A stretch of 12,637 bases of DNA from Bacteroidaceae bacterium (GCA_900771425.1 CAAGNV010000090.1:1-12637); one strand, 5' to 3'. Shown: positions 1 through 6,790, numbered from the stretch's first letter. Notes: a model not told the origin generated them from the sequence alone. Numbers and translations are program-made.

Positions 1-37
1 AAATTCTGCCACATCAATCCTACTTCGCTCGGCTTGC

Positions 38-63
38 CGCTTGCGCAGAGTATCGGAGCAAGA
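38..63. repeat. Dispersed repeat, copy 1 (copy 2 at 682-707)
   Basis: Bases 38-63 and 682-707 are related 26-mers. Both begin CGCTTGCG and end CGGAGCAAGA, with about six differences in the middle. Each has CTTGC near its start and GCAAG near its end, so each could form a short hairpin. They lie on the same strand 644 bp apart and bracket most of the structured intergenic region. Function is unknown. Confidence 0.55.
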
Positions 64-91
64 ACTACTGTCTACTGACTACTTTTCTACT
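64..91. repeat. Degenerate heptamer tandem repeat
   Basis: Four consecutive 7-base units can be read: ACTACTG, TCTACTG, ACTACTT and TTCTACT. The shared core is CTACT. This is one of several arrays with a 7-bp period in the window. Nothing suggests coding. Confidence 0.5.
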
Positions 92-157
92 TAAAGTTGA
101 GCATGCGAAACTTGAATTAATACTTATCTTTCTCACTATAACATCAATATACGGGTG

Positions 158-165
158 CAAAGGTA
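158..165 (-). promoter_or_regulatory. Putative Bacteroidetes -7 box, leftward
   Basis: The plus strand reads CAAAGGTA, which is TACCTTTG on the minus strand and fits the Bacteroidetes sigma-ABfr -7 consensus TAnnTTTG. No good TTTG -33 element is visible at the usual spacing. It would drive transcription towards the left edge, where no start codon of a recognisable gene lies before base 1. An 8-bp-arm inverted repeat overlaps it on its upstream side. Confidence 0.45.
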
Positions 166-186
166 CGAATAAATTCTGATTCGTAC
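163..186. promoter_or_regulatory. Inverted repeat, candidate operator
   Basis: GTACGAAT at 163-170 and ATTCGTAC at 179-186 are perfect reverse complements separated by 8 bases. The dyad overlaps the leftward -7 box and extends into the spacer where a -33 element would lie. That is a common place for a repressor site. Binding by any protein is an inference. Confidence 0.4.
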
Positions 187-237
187 ATCATTCCTTACCG
201 ATTATTTTGTATTTTAGTCACTTATTCTCATGGTTAA

Positions 238-263
238 GCAATACAATTGCTATTATGTATTGC
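238..263. repeat. Inverted repeat with 8-bp arms
   Basis: GCAATACA at 238-245 and TGTATTGC at 256-263 are perfect reverse complements with a 10-base AT-rich spacer. It lies in the gene-free stretch about 75 bp to the right of the leftward promoter box. It could be a second protein-binding dyad or a small cruciform. No T-run follows on either strand, so it is not a convincing intrinsic terminator. Confidence 0.4.
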
Positions 264-418
264 AAATAAGGGAATACAAGTTTCGCTCAACCCCACACGA
301 AAAACGAAAGGCGCACCGGGACTTTGTCCCTACGAGGTATCTATGTAGATAATCAACGAGACTCAAACACACTACCGTTCGCTACTTGCAAAATTAGCAA
401 TTACGTGATTTTGGCAGA

Positions 419-449
419 GGTTGAAGTTGCGAATTTGTTAACTTCAGCC
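419..449. repeat. Inverted repeat, 10-bp stem
   Basis: Bases 419-428 (GGTTGAAGTT) pair with 440-449 (AACTTCAGCC) through one G-T wobble, leaving an 11-base loop. Only TTT follows on the plus strand, so termination would be weak. No gene ends just upstream on either strand. Confidence 0.4.
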
Positions 450-516
450 TTTATGCGATTACCGATTCAGCCTAATCTTAATAATCAAGGAGTTAGATGT
501 GTGGGAAACGCACCAT

Positions 517-670
517 AGGTCTTCGGGGCTGAAGATTTGGTTCTTATCGCCCGAAGAACCAAATCTTATCGCCCGAAGAACCAAATCTTCCGACGCTAAG
601 ATTTGGCTGCGTCGCCGCGAAGCCCCACGAAGTGTTAAAATTTAACATTGGTTCTGTTAATATTTAACAT
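517..670. repeat. Array of seven 22-bp units with internal dyads
   Basis: The segment divides into seven consecutive units of exactly 22 bp, starting at 517, 539, 561, 583, 605, 627 and 649. Bases 543-564 and 565-586 are identical. Several units are dyads of 7-base arm, 8-base loop, 7-base arm: unit 2 has GGTTCTT/AAGAACC, unit 4 has AAATCTT/AAGATTT, and unit 1 pairs AGGTCTT with AAGATTT through two G-T wobbles. Units 6 and 7 end in palindromes of the GTTAA..TTAAC type. Across units, 532-545 is a perfect 14-base reverse complement of both 554-567 and 576-589. A related array lies at 10378-10465. Function is unknown. Confidence 0.7.
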
Positions 671-681
671 TTGCGGTCTGA

Positions 682-707
682 CGCTTGCGTAAGGCAGCGG
701 AGCAAGA
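682..707. repeat. Dispersed repeat, copy 2 (copy 1 at 38-63)
   Basis: This is the second copy of the CGCTTGCG...CGGAGCAAGA element found at 38-63. It begins 12 bases after the end of the 22-bp array. Both copies are followed within 60 bases by GAAACTTGAAT, which suggests that a longer segment was duplicated and then diverged. Confidence 0.5.
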
Positions 708-832
708 GGAAACTTGAATAAGGAAATTGATCTGGCAGATTTAGCCACGAAAGCGATGTCCGTTATTTATCTTGGATTTAGAACAGTTTAGGCATCACGG
801 AGAGACTGGAACGATTTATTTCACACATTTTT

Positions 833-860
833 CGTAATTCGTAATTCGTAATTCGCAAAT
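833..860. repeat. Heptamer tandem repeat upstream of nadE promoter
   Basis: Three perfect copies of CGTAATT occupy 833-853, followed by a diverged fourth unit, CGCAAAT, at 854-860. The array sits where the -33 region of the nadE promoter should be and ends six bases before the -7 box. A change in copy number would alter the sequence upstream of the box. Such heptamer runs are common between genes in Bacteroidetes, from general knowledge. Confidence 0.6.
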
Positions 861-866
861 AATTCC

Positions 867-874
867 TATCTTTG
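867..874 (+). promoter_or_regulatory. Putative nadE promoter -7 box
   Basis: TATCTTTG matches the Bacteroidetes -7 consensus TAnnTTTG and is followed by CCAC, as at the nadC promoter (6783-6790). Transcription would start near base 880 and give a leader of about 30 nt before the nadE ATG. No clear TTTG -33 element is seen because the heptamer array occupies that position. Confidence 0.6.
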
Positions 875-911
875 CCACGAATATACAACAACTACCTTAC
901 AAACTAAGCAG

Positions 912-2777
912 ATGAATAGATACGGATATGTTCGCGTGGCTTCGGCCGTGCCACAGATAAGAGTTGCCGACTGCACCTACAACGTACAGGGGGCTGAGAG
1001 TCTGATTGCCCAAGCCGAAGGACGGGGAGCCACCGTGGTGTGCCTGCCCGAACTGTGCGTGACGAGTGCCACGGCGGGCGACTTGCTCCGTCAGGAGCTG
1101 TTGGTAACGAACAGCGAGAACGCACTGTTCCGACTGCTCGACTTCACACGCTCGCTCAGCATCATCGCCATCGTGGGACTGCCCGTACGCGTCGGTGCCC
1201 GACTGGTAAATGCAGCAGCAGTGGTACAAGGGGGCAAGATACATGCACTGATACCGAAGGAGGACATCGAGGACTGCTCGGTGATGCTCTGCGGGCAGAC
1301 CGTCGGCATGAGCGCCTCGACCATCATCAGCACCGAAGACACACTGTTCGGCGTGACGATAGGCGACGACCTGTCGCAGCCTCTGCCACGATGCGGCAGC
1401 CTCTGCCGTAACGGTGCCGAAGTCATATTCAACCTGTCGGCCATGAAGGAACTCATCGGCACGGACAAGGGCATCCGCAGTAAGATTTCAGTCACCACGT
1501 CACAGTGCAACTGTGCCTACGTGCTCAGTTCGGCAGGATTGGGCGAGTCAACTGCCGACTCGGTATATGCAGGTCATGCCCTGATATACGAAGACGGCGA
1601 CTTGCTGGCCGAGGGCGAACGCTTCTGCCGCAAGGAACAGTTGGTTGTCACCGACATCGACATTGAACTCCTGCGCCACCGCCGTCAGCAGAAGTCTTCG
1701 TTCAGACCTCTGAACGGCAACGTAGTCAACATATCACGTCAGAACATAACGCTGGACGCAGGCGACGGCACGACGCTCCACCCTATTCGCACCAACCCAT
1801 TCGTCACCGATAAGGGCGACATGGACGAACGATACCGCGACATTCTCGACATACAGACGGCAGGACTCGCCAAGCGACTCACACATACGGGTGCCAAGAC
1901 ACTCGTGCTCGGCATCTCGGGCGGACTCGACTCCACCCTGGCACTGCTCGTCTGCACCAAGACCATGGACCTGCTCGGCCGCGACCGCCGCGACATCATC
2001 GCCATCACCATGCCTGGTTTCGGCACGTCGGACCGCACATACAATAACGCACTGACACTGATGGAGGCACTCGGAGTCACACAGCGCGAAATATCAATCA
2101 AAGAGGCTTGTCTGCTCCACCTGAGCGACATCTGTCACAGCACCGACAACCACGACGTTACCTACGAAAACGCACAGGCACGCGAACGTACTCAGATTCT
2201 CATGGACATAGCCAACGACACCAACGGACTCGTCGTCGGCACGGGCGACCTCAGCGAACTGGCACTGGGATGGTGTACGTACAACGGCGACCAAATGTCG
2301 AACTACGCAGTCAACTGTACCATTCCGAAGACACTCATGCAGTACATAGTACGCTGGCACGCCGAGACGAGCAGCAGCGAACTCATAAGCAAGACCCTGC
2401 TCGACATAGTCGATACCCCTATCAGCCCTGAACTGACCCCTGCCGACAACGATGGCAAGATACAGCAAAAGACTGAGAGCCTGGTAGGACCATACGAACT
2501 GCACGACTTCTTCCTCTACCACACCCTGCGCAACGGTTTCCGTCCGTCGAAGATACTCTTCCTTGCCACACAGGCGTTCCGTGGCAAATACGACGAAGAG
2601 ACCATCGCAAAGTGGTTGAAGACATTCATCCGACGGTTCATCACACAGCAGTTCAAGCGCTCATGCTCGCCTGACGGACCACAGGTAGGCACCGTCACAC
2701 TGATACCTACACAATGGCACATGCCAAGCGACGTATCATATAATGAGTGGATGAAAGACCTCGAAGGCCAGCAATGA
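912..2777 (+). CDS. nadE: NAD+ synthase with degenerate glutaminase domain
   Basis: This cytoplasmic enzyme makes the last step of NAD synthesis, ATP-dependent amidation of nicotinate adenine dinucleotide. At 621 aa it has an N-terminal nitrilase-type glutaminase domain (about 6-270) and a C-terminal synthetase domain (about 310-610). The synthetase domain looks intact: SGGLDS P-loop at 336-341, ERTQ near 425-428, GTGDLSELALGW at 443-454 and the SPDGPQVG end motif at 586-593. The glutaminase domain does not. Glu47 (PELC) and Lys116 (IPK) of the Glu-Lys-Cys triad are present, but the expected EICEDLW-type segment reads VTIGDDLS, with Gly151 at the Cys position. The conserved stretch after the lysine (family pattern PKTYLPNY.EFYE.RWF) is missing. 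The frame is continuous. I infer it uses free ammonia. The ATG at 912 lies about 30 nt after a likely transcription start. Confidence 0.93.
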   Translation: MNRYGYVRVASAVPQIRVADCTYNVQGAESLIAQAEGRGATVVCLPELCVTSATAGDLLRQELLVTNSENALFRLLDFTRSLSIIAIVGLPVRVGARLVNAAAVVQGGKIHALIPKEDIEDCSVMLCGQTVGMSASTIISTEDTLFGVTIGDDLSQPLPRCGSLCRNGAEVIFNLSAMKELIGTDKGIRSKISVTTSQCNCAYVLSSAGLGESTADSVYAGHALIYEDGDLLAEGERFCRKEQLVVTDIDIELLRHRRQQKSSFRPLNGNVVNISRQNITLDAGDGTTLHPIRTNPFVTDKGDMDERYRDILDIQTAGLAKRLTHTGAKTLVLGISGGLDSTLALLVCTKTMDLLGRDRRDIIAITMPGFGTSDRTYNNALTLMEALGVTQREISIKEACLLHLSDICHSTDNHDVTYENAQARERTQILMDIANDTNGLVVGTGDLSELALGWCTYNGDQMSNYAVNCTIPKTLMQYIVRWHAETSSSELISKTLLDIVDTPISPELTPADNDGKIQQKTESLVGPYELHDFFLYHTLRNGFRPSKILFLATQAFRGKYDEETIAKWLKTFIRRFITQQFKRSCSPDGPQVGTVTLIPTQWHMPSDVSYNEWMKDLEGQQ

Positions 2778-3505
2778 AGATAACCCGACAACTGCTCGAC
2801 CGGCTGTATGACCAATTCGATGCCGACGCCTTCAAGCAGGTAGATCCCTGCGGAGCCGTATATCAATTGGCTGAACATACCGACAGCCAAGCCGACATCG
2901 AAGTCGGCGCACTCCTTACAGCCATGATAAGCTGGGGATCGCGCAAGGTCATAGTACCCACCGCCCTACACATGCTACGCGACGAGATGCAGTGGCACCC
3001 ACACCGCTTCATCATGGAGGAAGAGTACGAACAATCGTACCTCGGTGCCAAGAACCAGTGCGTCTATCGTACACTCAACGTGCCCACATTCCAGACCGTA
3101 TGCCGCAGCCTACGCAGCAATCTGGAAGGCTATCCCACGATGGAAGCACGCCTCGACGGACTTTCAGCCAAGGAAGCAATAAGCGAAATATGCCGATGGC
3201 TCGAACCAGCCAAGGTAGGCACGATGGACAAGTCGGCATGCAAGCGCGTTTGTATGTTCCTCCGGTGGATGGTACGCCGTTCGGCACCCGACTTCGGGCT
3301 CTGGACCACACGTACACAGGACGACCTCTACGCCGTGATGGACACACACGTCTGCGCACTGACCAAGGACATCATGACACACAAGCGCCCCACATGGCAG
3401 GCATGCGAGGAACTCACCTCCATCTTCCGCACATGGAATCCCGACGACCCGCTCCGCTACGACGTAGCCATCATGGTGCTGGCCGACCATCCAGACTGGG
3501 CCTAA
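2774..3505 (+). CDS. DUF2400 / TIGR02757 family protein
   Basis: A 243-aa protein of the conserved Bacteroidetes family DUF2400 (TIGR02757), whose biochemical role is not established. Family-like signs are the early ISWGSRK segment, PHRFI near residue 78, KRVCMFLRWMVRRS in the middle, DLYAVMDTHV and the late DPLRYDVAIM. No signal peptide or membrane segment is visible, so it is probably cytoplasmic. The ATG at 2774 overlaps the nadE stop in an ATGA junction, which suggests translational coupling. An in-frame ATG at 2747 would add nine residues inside nadE and is less likely. A short tandem duplication surrounds the stop codon: 3494-3510 and 3511-3529 both read GACTGG.CCTAA with small differences. 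Confidence 0.8.
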   Translation: MKITRQLLDRLYDQFDADAFKQVDPCGAVYQLAEHTDSQADIEVGALLTAMISWGSRKVIVPTALHMLRDEMQWHPHRFIMEEEYEQSYLGAKNQCVYRTLNVPTFQTVCRSLRSNLEGYPTMEARLDGLSAKEAISEICRWLEPAKVGTMDKSACKRVCMFLRWMVRRSAPDFGLWTTRTQDDLYAVMDTHVCALTKDIMTHKRPTWQACEELTSIFRTWNPDDPLRYDVAIMVLADHPDWA

Positions 3506-3534
3506 ATCCCGACTGGACCTAACATCCCCATGTT

Positions 3535-3555
3535 ATTGCCAGTATGTCTGGCAAT
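3535..3555 (+). promoter_or_regulatory. Hairpin between DUF2400 gene and glnA
   Basis: ATTGCCAG at 3535-3542 and CTGGCAAT at 3548-3555 form a perfect 8-bp stem with a 5-base loop. A run of C rather than T follows, so it is not a standard intrinsic terminator. It could stabilise an mRNA end, weaken read-through into glnA, or bind a regulator in the glnA leader. No TAnnTTTG box was found between here and the glnA start. Confidence 0.45.
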
Positions 3556-3609
3556 CCCCCCAAGACAGTCAAATCCAAATAAAATAACAACCAAACAAGA
3601 CAAAACACA

Positions 3610-5112
3610 ATGGACAGCAGAATCGAACTGAACCCTAACCTGTTGGTGAAATACTTGCAGAAGCCAGCAGAAGAATTCACGCGCAACGACATCATACGTT
3701 ACTGCCGTGAGCAAGAAGTCAAATTCGTCAACTTCCACTACTGCGGATGGGACGGAAAACTCAAGACTCTGGGCTTCGTACTGAACAGCCTCGAGCACTT
3801 GGAATCAATTCTCGACGCAGGCGAACGAGTTGACGGCAGCAGTCTCTTCCCATTCATCGAAGCAGGCAAGAGCGACCTCTACGTAGTGCCACGCTACAAG
3901 ACAGCCTTCCGCAATCCGTTCAGCGAAGAGCCCGCAGTCGATTTCCTCTGCTGTTTCTTCGACCGCGACGGCAATCCGTTCGAGAGCAGTCCTCAGTACA
4001 TACTCCACAAGGCACACCGTGAGTTCCAGGCAGTCACAGGACTGAAGATGGAAACAATGGGCGAACTCGAGTACTACATCATAGCAGAAGACGAACCACT
4101 CTACCGCACACACGACCAGAAAGGCTACCACGAGAGCGCTCCGTTCAATAAGTTTGCCGACCTGCGCATCGAAGCCATGAAACTCATAAGCCAGTGCGGC
4201 GGCCTTATAAAGTACGGACACAGCGAGGTTGGTAACTTCACCAGCGACGGCAAGATATACGAACAGAACGAGATAGAATTCCTGCCGACCGACATCGAAG
4301 ACGCAGCCGACCAGCTCGTCATCGCCAAGTGGGTGATGCGTCAACTCGCATACCAATACGGCGTCACACTCACCTTCGCACCAAAGATTACAGTAGGCAA
4401 GGCAGGTTCAGGCATGCACGTACACTGCAAGTTCACAAAGGACGGACAGTCAGCTACGGTACGCAACGGACAACTGACCGACGAAGCAAAGAAGGCAATA
4501 GCCGGATTCATGCTTGCAGGCACATCACTCCCTGCATTCGGCAACCCACACCCACTCTCCTTCATGCGACTCGTACCACATCAGGAAGCACCTACGTCGC
4601 TCTGCTGGTCGTACTCAAACCGCAGTGCACTCGTACGCGTACCACTGGGATGGCTCCAGCCTATGAACATGGTGGCAAAGTGCAACCCACTCGAGAAAGC
4701 CGACGGCAAGGACTTCTCAGGCAAGCAGACATTCGAATGGCGTGCGTCAGACGGATTTGCCGACATGTATCTCCTCATGGCAGCACTTTGCTGTGCAGCA
4801 CGTCACGGATTCGAAGTACCGAACGGGCTCGAAGTAGCAGAGAAGACATTCGTAGGACTCGGCGTCAACATACACGACGCCAGCAACAAGGCATTGCAGG
4901 AGTCACTCGAACAACTACCAGGATGTTGCGTCGAAGCAGCACAGGAACTCAGCAAGGACCGCGACATATATACCTCACGCGGAGTATTCTCTGACAGCAT
5001 AGTCGATTACTTCATCAAGTACCTCACCGACTTCCACGACGAGAACCTACGCAGTTCGTTCGACGACGAGAGCCTCCTCAAGTACGTCGAGGAAAACATC
5101 AACAACGGATAA
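3610..5112 (+). CDS. glnA: Glutamine synthetase, type I fold, ~500-aa Bacteroidales form
   Basis: This enzyme makes glutamine from glutamate, ammonia and ATP in the cytoplasm and is the main route of ammonia assimilation. The protein is 500 aa. A beta-grasp domain occupies roughly 25-120 and the catalytic domain follows. Metal and substrate motifs are visible: GELEYY (Glu152, Glu154), HSEVG (Glu206), QNEIEF (Glu221), GSGMHVH (266-272, with His270), NRSALVRVP (337-345) and FEWR (Glu376, Arg378). The segment after FEWR reads SDGFADMYLLMAAL rather than the NPYLAFAA of classical GSI, as expected of the divergent Bacteroidetes form. No clear adenylylation-site context is recognised. It lies 104 bp after the DUF2400 gene, behind a hairpin, and may be cotranscribed with nadE. 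Confidence 0.93.
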   Translation: MDSRIELNPNLLVKYLQKPAEEFTRNDIIRYCREQEVKFVNFHYCGWDGKLKTLGFVLNSLEHLESILDAGERVDGSSLFPFIEAGKSDLYVVPRYKTAFRNPFSEEPAVDFLCCFFDRDGNPFESSPQYILHKAHREFQAVTGLKMETMGELEYYIIAEDEPLYRTHDQKGYHESAPFNKFADLRIEAMKLISQCGGLIKYGHSEVGNFTSDGKIYEQNEIEFLPTDIEDAADQLVIAKWVMRQLAYQYGVTLTFAPKITVGKAGSGMHVHCKFTKDGQSATVRNGQLTDEAKKAIAGFMLAGTSLPAFGNPHPLSFMRLVPHQEAPTSLCWSYSNRSALVRVPLGWLQPMNMVAKCNPLEKADGKDFSGKQTFEWRASDGFADMYLLMAALCCAARHGFEVPNGLEVAEKTFVGLGVNIHDASNKALQESLEQLPGCCVEAAQELSKDRDIYTSRGVFSDSIVDYFIKYLTDFHDENLRSSFDDESLLKYVEENINNG

Positions 5113-5177
5113 GACGATACAGAGATAACACATCTTATAATTCACATTATTTATTAACAACCTAAATTAAATCTTTC

Positions 5178-6491
5178 ATGCACAAATCATTCATTGGTTC
5201 AGTGCTTGCAGTAGCAGCACTCGGACTCGTTTCAGCAAACCTGAACGCACAAGTCAAGGAAGACTTCAAGCCTTGTACTTCAAACCAGAACGGTAAGCAG
5301 TACCCTATGGTCAACTCTGACCGCGTGGTACGCGCACAAATCTCTGCACCTGATGCCAACAGCGTAAAGCTCGACATCGGCGGTGTCAAGTACGACCTCG
5401 TTAAGGATGCCAACGGCGTGTGGACTGGCGAATCTGCTCCTCAGGACGAAGGTTTCCACTACTATCAGCTCAACATCGACGGAGCATCTGTTCCTGATCC
5501 TAACAGCCTCTACTATTACGGTGCAAGCCGTTGGGGAAGCGGTATCGAAATACCTGCAGCCGACGAAGACTTCTACCAGATAAAGAACGTTCCTCACGGT
5601 GACGTACGCGAAGTATATTACTTCTCTACAGTCAGCGGCACAACCCGCCACTGCTACATCTACACTCCAGCAGAATACCGCGACAACCCTAACAAGAAAT
5701 ATCCTGTTCTCTACCTCCAGCACGGTATGGGCGAGAACGAAACAGGATGGTCAGCACAGGGACGCACAGGCATCATCATGGACAACCTCATTGCTGAAGG
5801 CAAGGCAGTACCATTCATCATCGTAATGGACAACGGTCTTGAGAACCTCGGTCAGCAAGGTGGATTCGGCGGCTTCGGCGGTCCTCGTCCACAGGGACAA
5901 GGTGGTCCACGTCCACAGATGGGTCAAGGCGGCCCTCAGGGTGGTTTCGGACAAGGTGGTCCACGTCCACAGGGACAAGGCGGTCCTCAGGGCGGTTTCG
6001 GTCAGGGCGGTCCACGTCCACAGGGACAAGGCGGTCCTCAGGGACAGCGTCCACGTGGTGGCATGGGTGGCTTCCGTATGCCTGCAGGTGCATTCGGCGA
6101 CTGCCTCATCAAGGACATCATCCCAATGGTTGAAAAGAACTACCGCGTAATCGCTGATGCTGACCACCGTGCTATGGCAGGTCTCTCAATGGGCGGTATG
6201 CAGACACACTCCATCACTCTCGACAACCCTAAGACATTTGCTTACGTTGGTATGTTCAGCGGTGGCACATTCAATGTAGAAGAACTTCAGGAAGCAACCG
6301 ACTTCAAGAAGACAAACAAGGTTCTCTTCATGAGTTGCGGCGGCAAGGAAAACATGGGTGTTGACAAGGCTGCAGAAGACCTCAAGGGCATCGGCATCAA
6401 TGCATCCTCTTATGTTTCTCCTGAGACAGCTCACGAATGGCAGACATGGCGTCGCAGCCTCTACCAGTTCGCTCAGAAGATCTTCAAGTAA
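5178..6491 (+). CDS. Exported CE1-type esterase (feruloyl/acetyl xylan esterase-like)
   Basis: A 437-aa exported alpha/beta-hydrolase. Residues 1-24 form a signal peptide ending near LNAQ. Residues about 45-130 resemble an E-set/CBM48-like domain (ISAPDANSVKLDIGG... VPDPNSLYYYGASRWGS). The esterase domain starts near 140 and shows YPVLYLQHGMGENETGW, nucleophile Ser337 in GLSMGG and His419 in AHEWQTWR. The acidic member is uncertain, possibly in the GGKEN segment (388-392). The family cleaves feruloyl or acetyl esters on plant polysaccharides; the substrate here cannot be told. Between the IIVMDN strand and the nucleophile lies a Gly/Gln/Pro/Arg-rich insert (226-300) built from a ~17-aa repeat. 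It starts 65 bp after glnA with no clear promoter and may depend on read-through. Confidence 0.88.
   Translation: MHKSFIGSVLAVAALGLVSANLNAQVKEDFKPCTSNQNGKQYPMVNSDRVVRAQISAPDANSVKLDIGGVKYDLVKDANGVWTGESAPQDEGFHYYQLNIDGASVPDPNSLYYYGASRWGSGIEIPAADEDFYQIKNVPHGDVREVYYFSTVSGTTRHCYIYTPAEYRDNPNKKYPVLYLQHGMGENETGWSAQGRTGIIMDNLIAEGKAVPFIIVMDNGLENLGQQGGFGGFGGPRPQGQGGPRPQMGQGGPQGGFGQGGPRPQGQGGPQGGFGQGGPRPQGQGGPQGQRPRGGMGGFRMPAGAFGDCLIKDIIPMVEKNYRVIADADHRAMAGLSMGGMQTHSITLDNPKTFAYVGMFSGGTFNVEELQEATDFKKTNKVLFMSCGGKENMGVDKAAEDLKGIGINASSYVSPETAHEWQTWRRSLYQFAQKIFK
5880..6056 (+). repeat. In-frame ~51-bp tandem repeat inside the esterase gene
   Basis: Successive units start at 5901 (54 bp), 5955 (51 bp) and 6006 (partial), with a short lead-in unit at 5880. 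The translated unit is about GGPRPQGQGGPQGGFGQ. All lengths are multiples of three, so gain or loss of a unit keeps the frame. Units are nearly identical at the DNA level, which indicates recent expansion. The repeat is expected to be a flexible positively charged loop in the folded enzyme. Confidence 0.85.
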
Positions 6492-6566
6492 GAAAAGCAT
6501 CATCACGAAAGTCGTCATTCAAAACGACAATGGCCGCATCGGCTGACACGTACATACGTAAACGCA

Positions 6567-6644
6567 AAAACATACGGTCAACATTGTCAAAACATACGGC
6601 CAACTTAGTCAAAACACACGGTCAACTTGACCAAAACACATAGG
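6567..6644. repeat. 22-bp tandem repeat, 3.5 copies
   Basis: Copies start at 6567, 6589 and 6611, each beginning AAAACA(T/C)ACGG followed by a CAAC core, with a partial fourth copy from 6633. The third copy contains the dyad GGTCAACTTGACC (6620-6632), two perfect 6-base arms around a central C; the first two copies keep it only imperfectly. The period is not a multiple of three and the region lies after the esterase stop, so it is non-coding. It may be an array of protein-binding sites or a structured 3' UTR. Confidence 0.65.
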
Positions 6645-6690
6645 CGACTTTCAAGCTTCAAAAGTACGTTATTACACTTTTGACCATATT

Positions 6691-6730
6691 AAATACAGGT
6701 GGCAAGCATTGCTTTCACCTGTATTTTTTT
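6691..6730 (+). terminator. Strong intrinsic terminator upstream of nadC
   Basis: AAATACAGGTG (6691-6701) and CACCTGTATTT (6716-6726) form a perfect 11-bp stem. The 14-base loop can itself fold (GCAA/TTGC). Seven T residues run from 6724 to 6730. This ends rightward transcription from the nadE-glnA-esterase side and separates it from nadC. The A-rich 5' end may let it also work on the other strand. Confidence 0.9.
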
Positions 6731-6782
6731 GTTGTTTAAGTTTTTTTATACTAATATACCACCTACTCTGCGCTTTTTTTCG

Positions 6783-6790
6783 TATCTTTG
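6783..6790 (+). promoter_or_regulatory. Putative nadC promoter -7 box
   Basis: TATCTTTG fits TAnnTTTG. The surrounding sequence TATCTTTGCCAC is the same as at the nadE promoter (867-878) and both are followed by an AAT-rich stretch. Transcription would start about base 6797, giving a leader of roughly 25 nt. A proper TTTG -33 element is not seen at the usual distance. Confidence 0.6.

Larger units (their letters stand above)
1..911. other. Gene-free, repeat-rich intergenic region
   Basis: No credible coding sequence is seen in these 911 bases. The only notable open frame, about 64 codons at 324-518, has no family resemblance and runs across inverted repeats, so it is not called. The stretch is AT-rich compared with the genes to its right. 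It contains a leftward promoter box, several perfect inverted repeats, two heptamer arrays, one array of 22-bp units and the nadE promoter, each listed separately. The leftward promoter suggests a minus-strand gene beyond the left edge. Confidence 0.75.

Noticed and set aside
318..330. GGGAC/GTCCC hairpin
   Set aside because: Only five base pairs with a three-base loop and no T-run; too short to claim a function.
324..518. Plus-strand open frame of 64 codons
   Set aside because: It crosses the 419-449 inverted repeat, ends at the 22-bp array, resembles no family and has no promoter. Most likely chance.
517..670. CRISPR array
   Set aside because: Units are contiguous 22-bp dyads with no unique spacers between conserved repeats, and no cas gene is present.
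6437..6643. Plus-strand open frame of 68 codons over the 22-bp repeat
   Set aside because: It starts inside the esterase gene in another frame, and a 22-bp period does not keep a reading frame. Chance.
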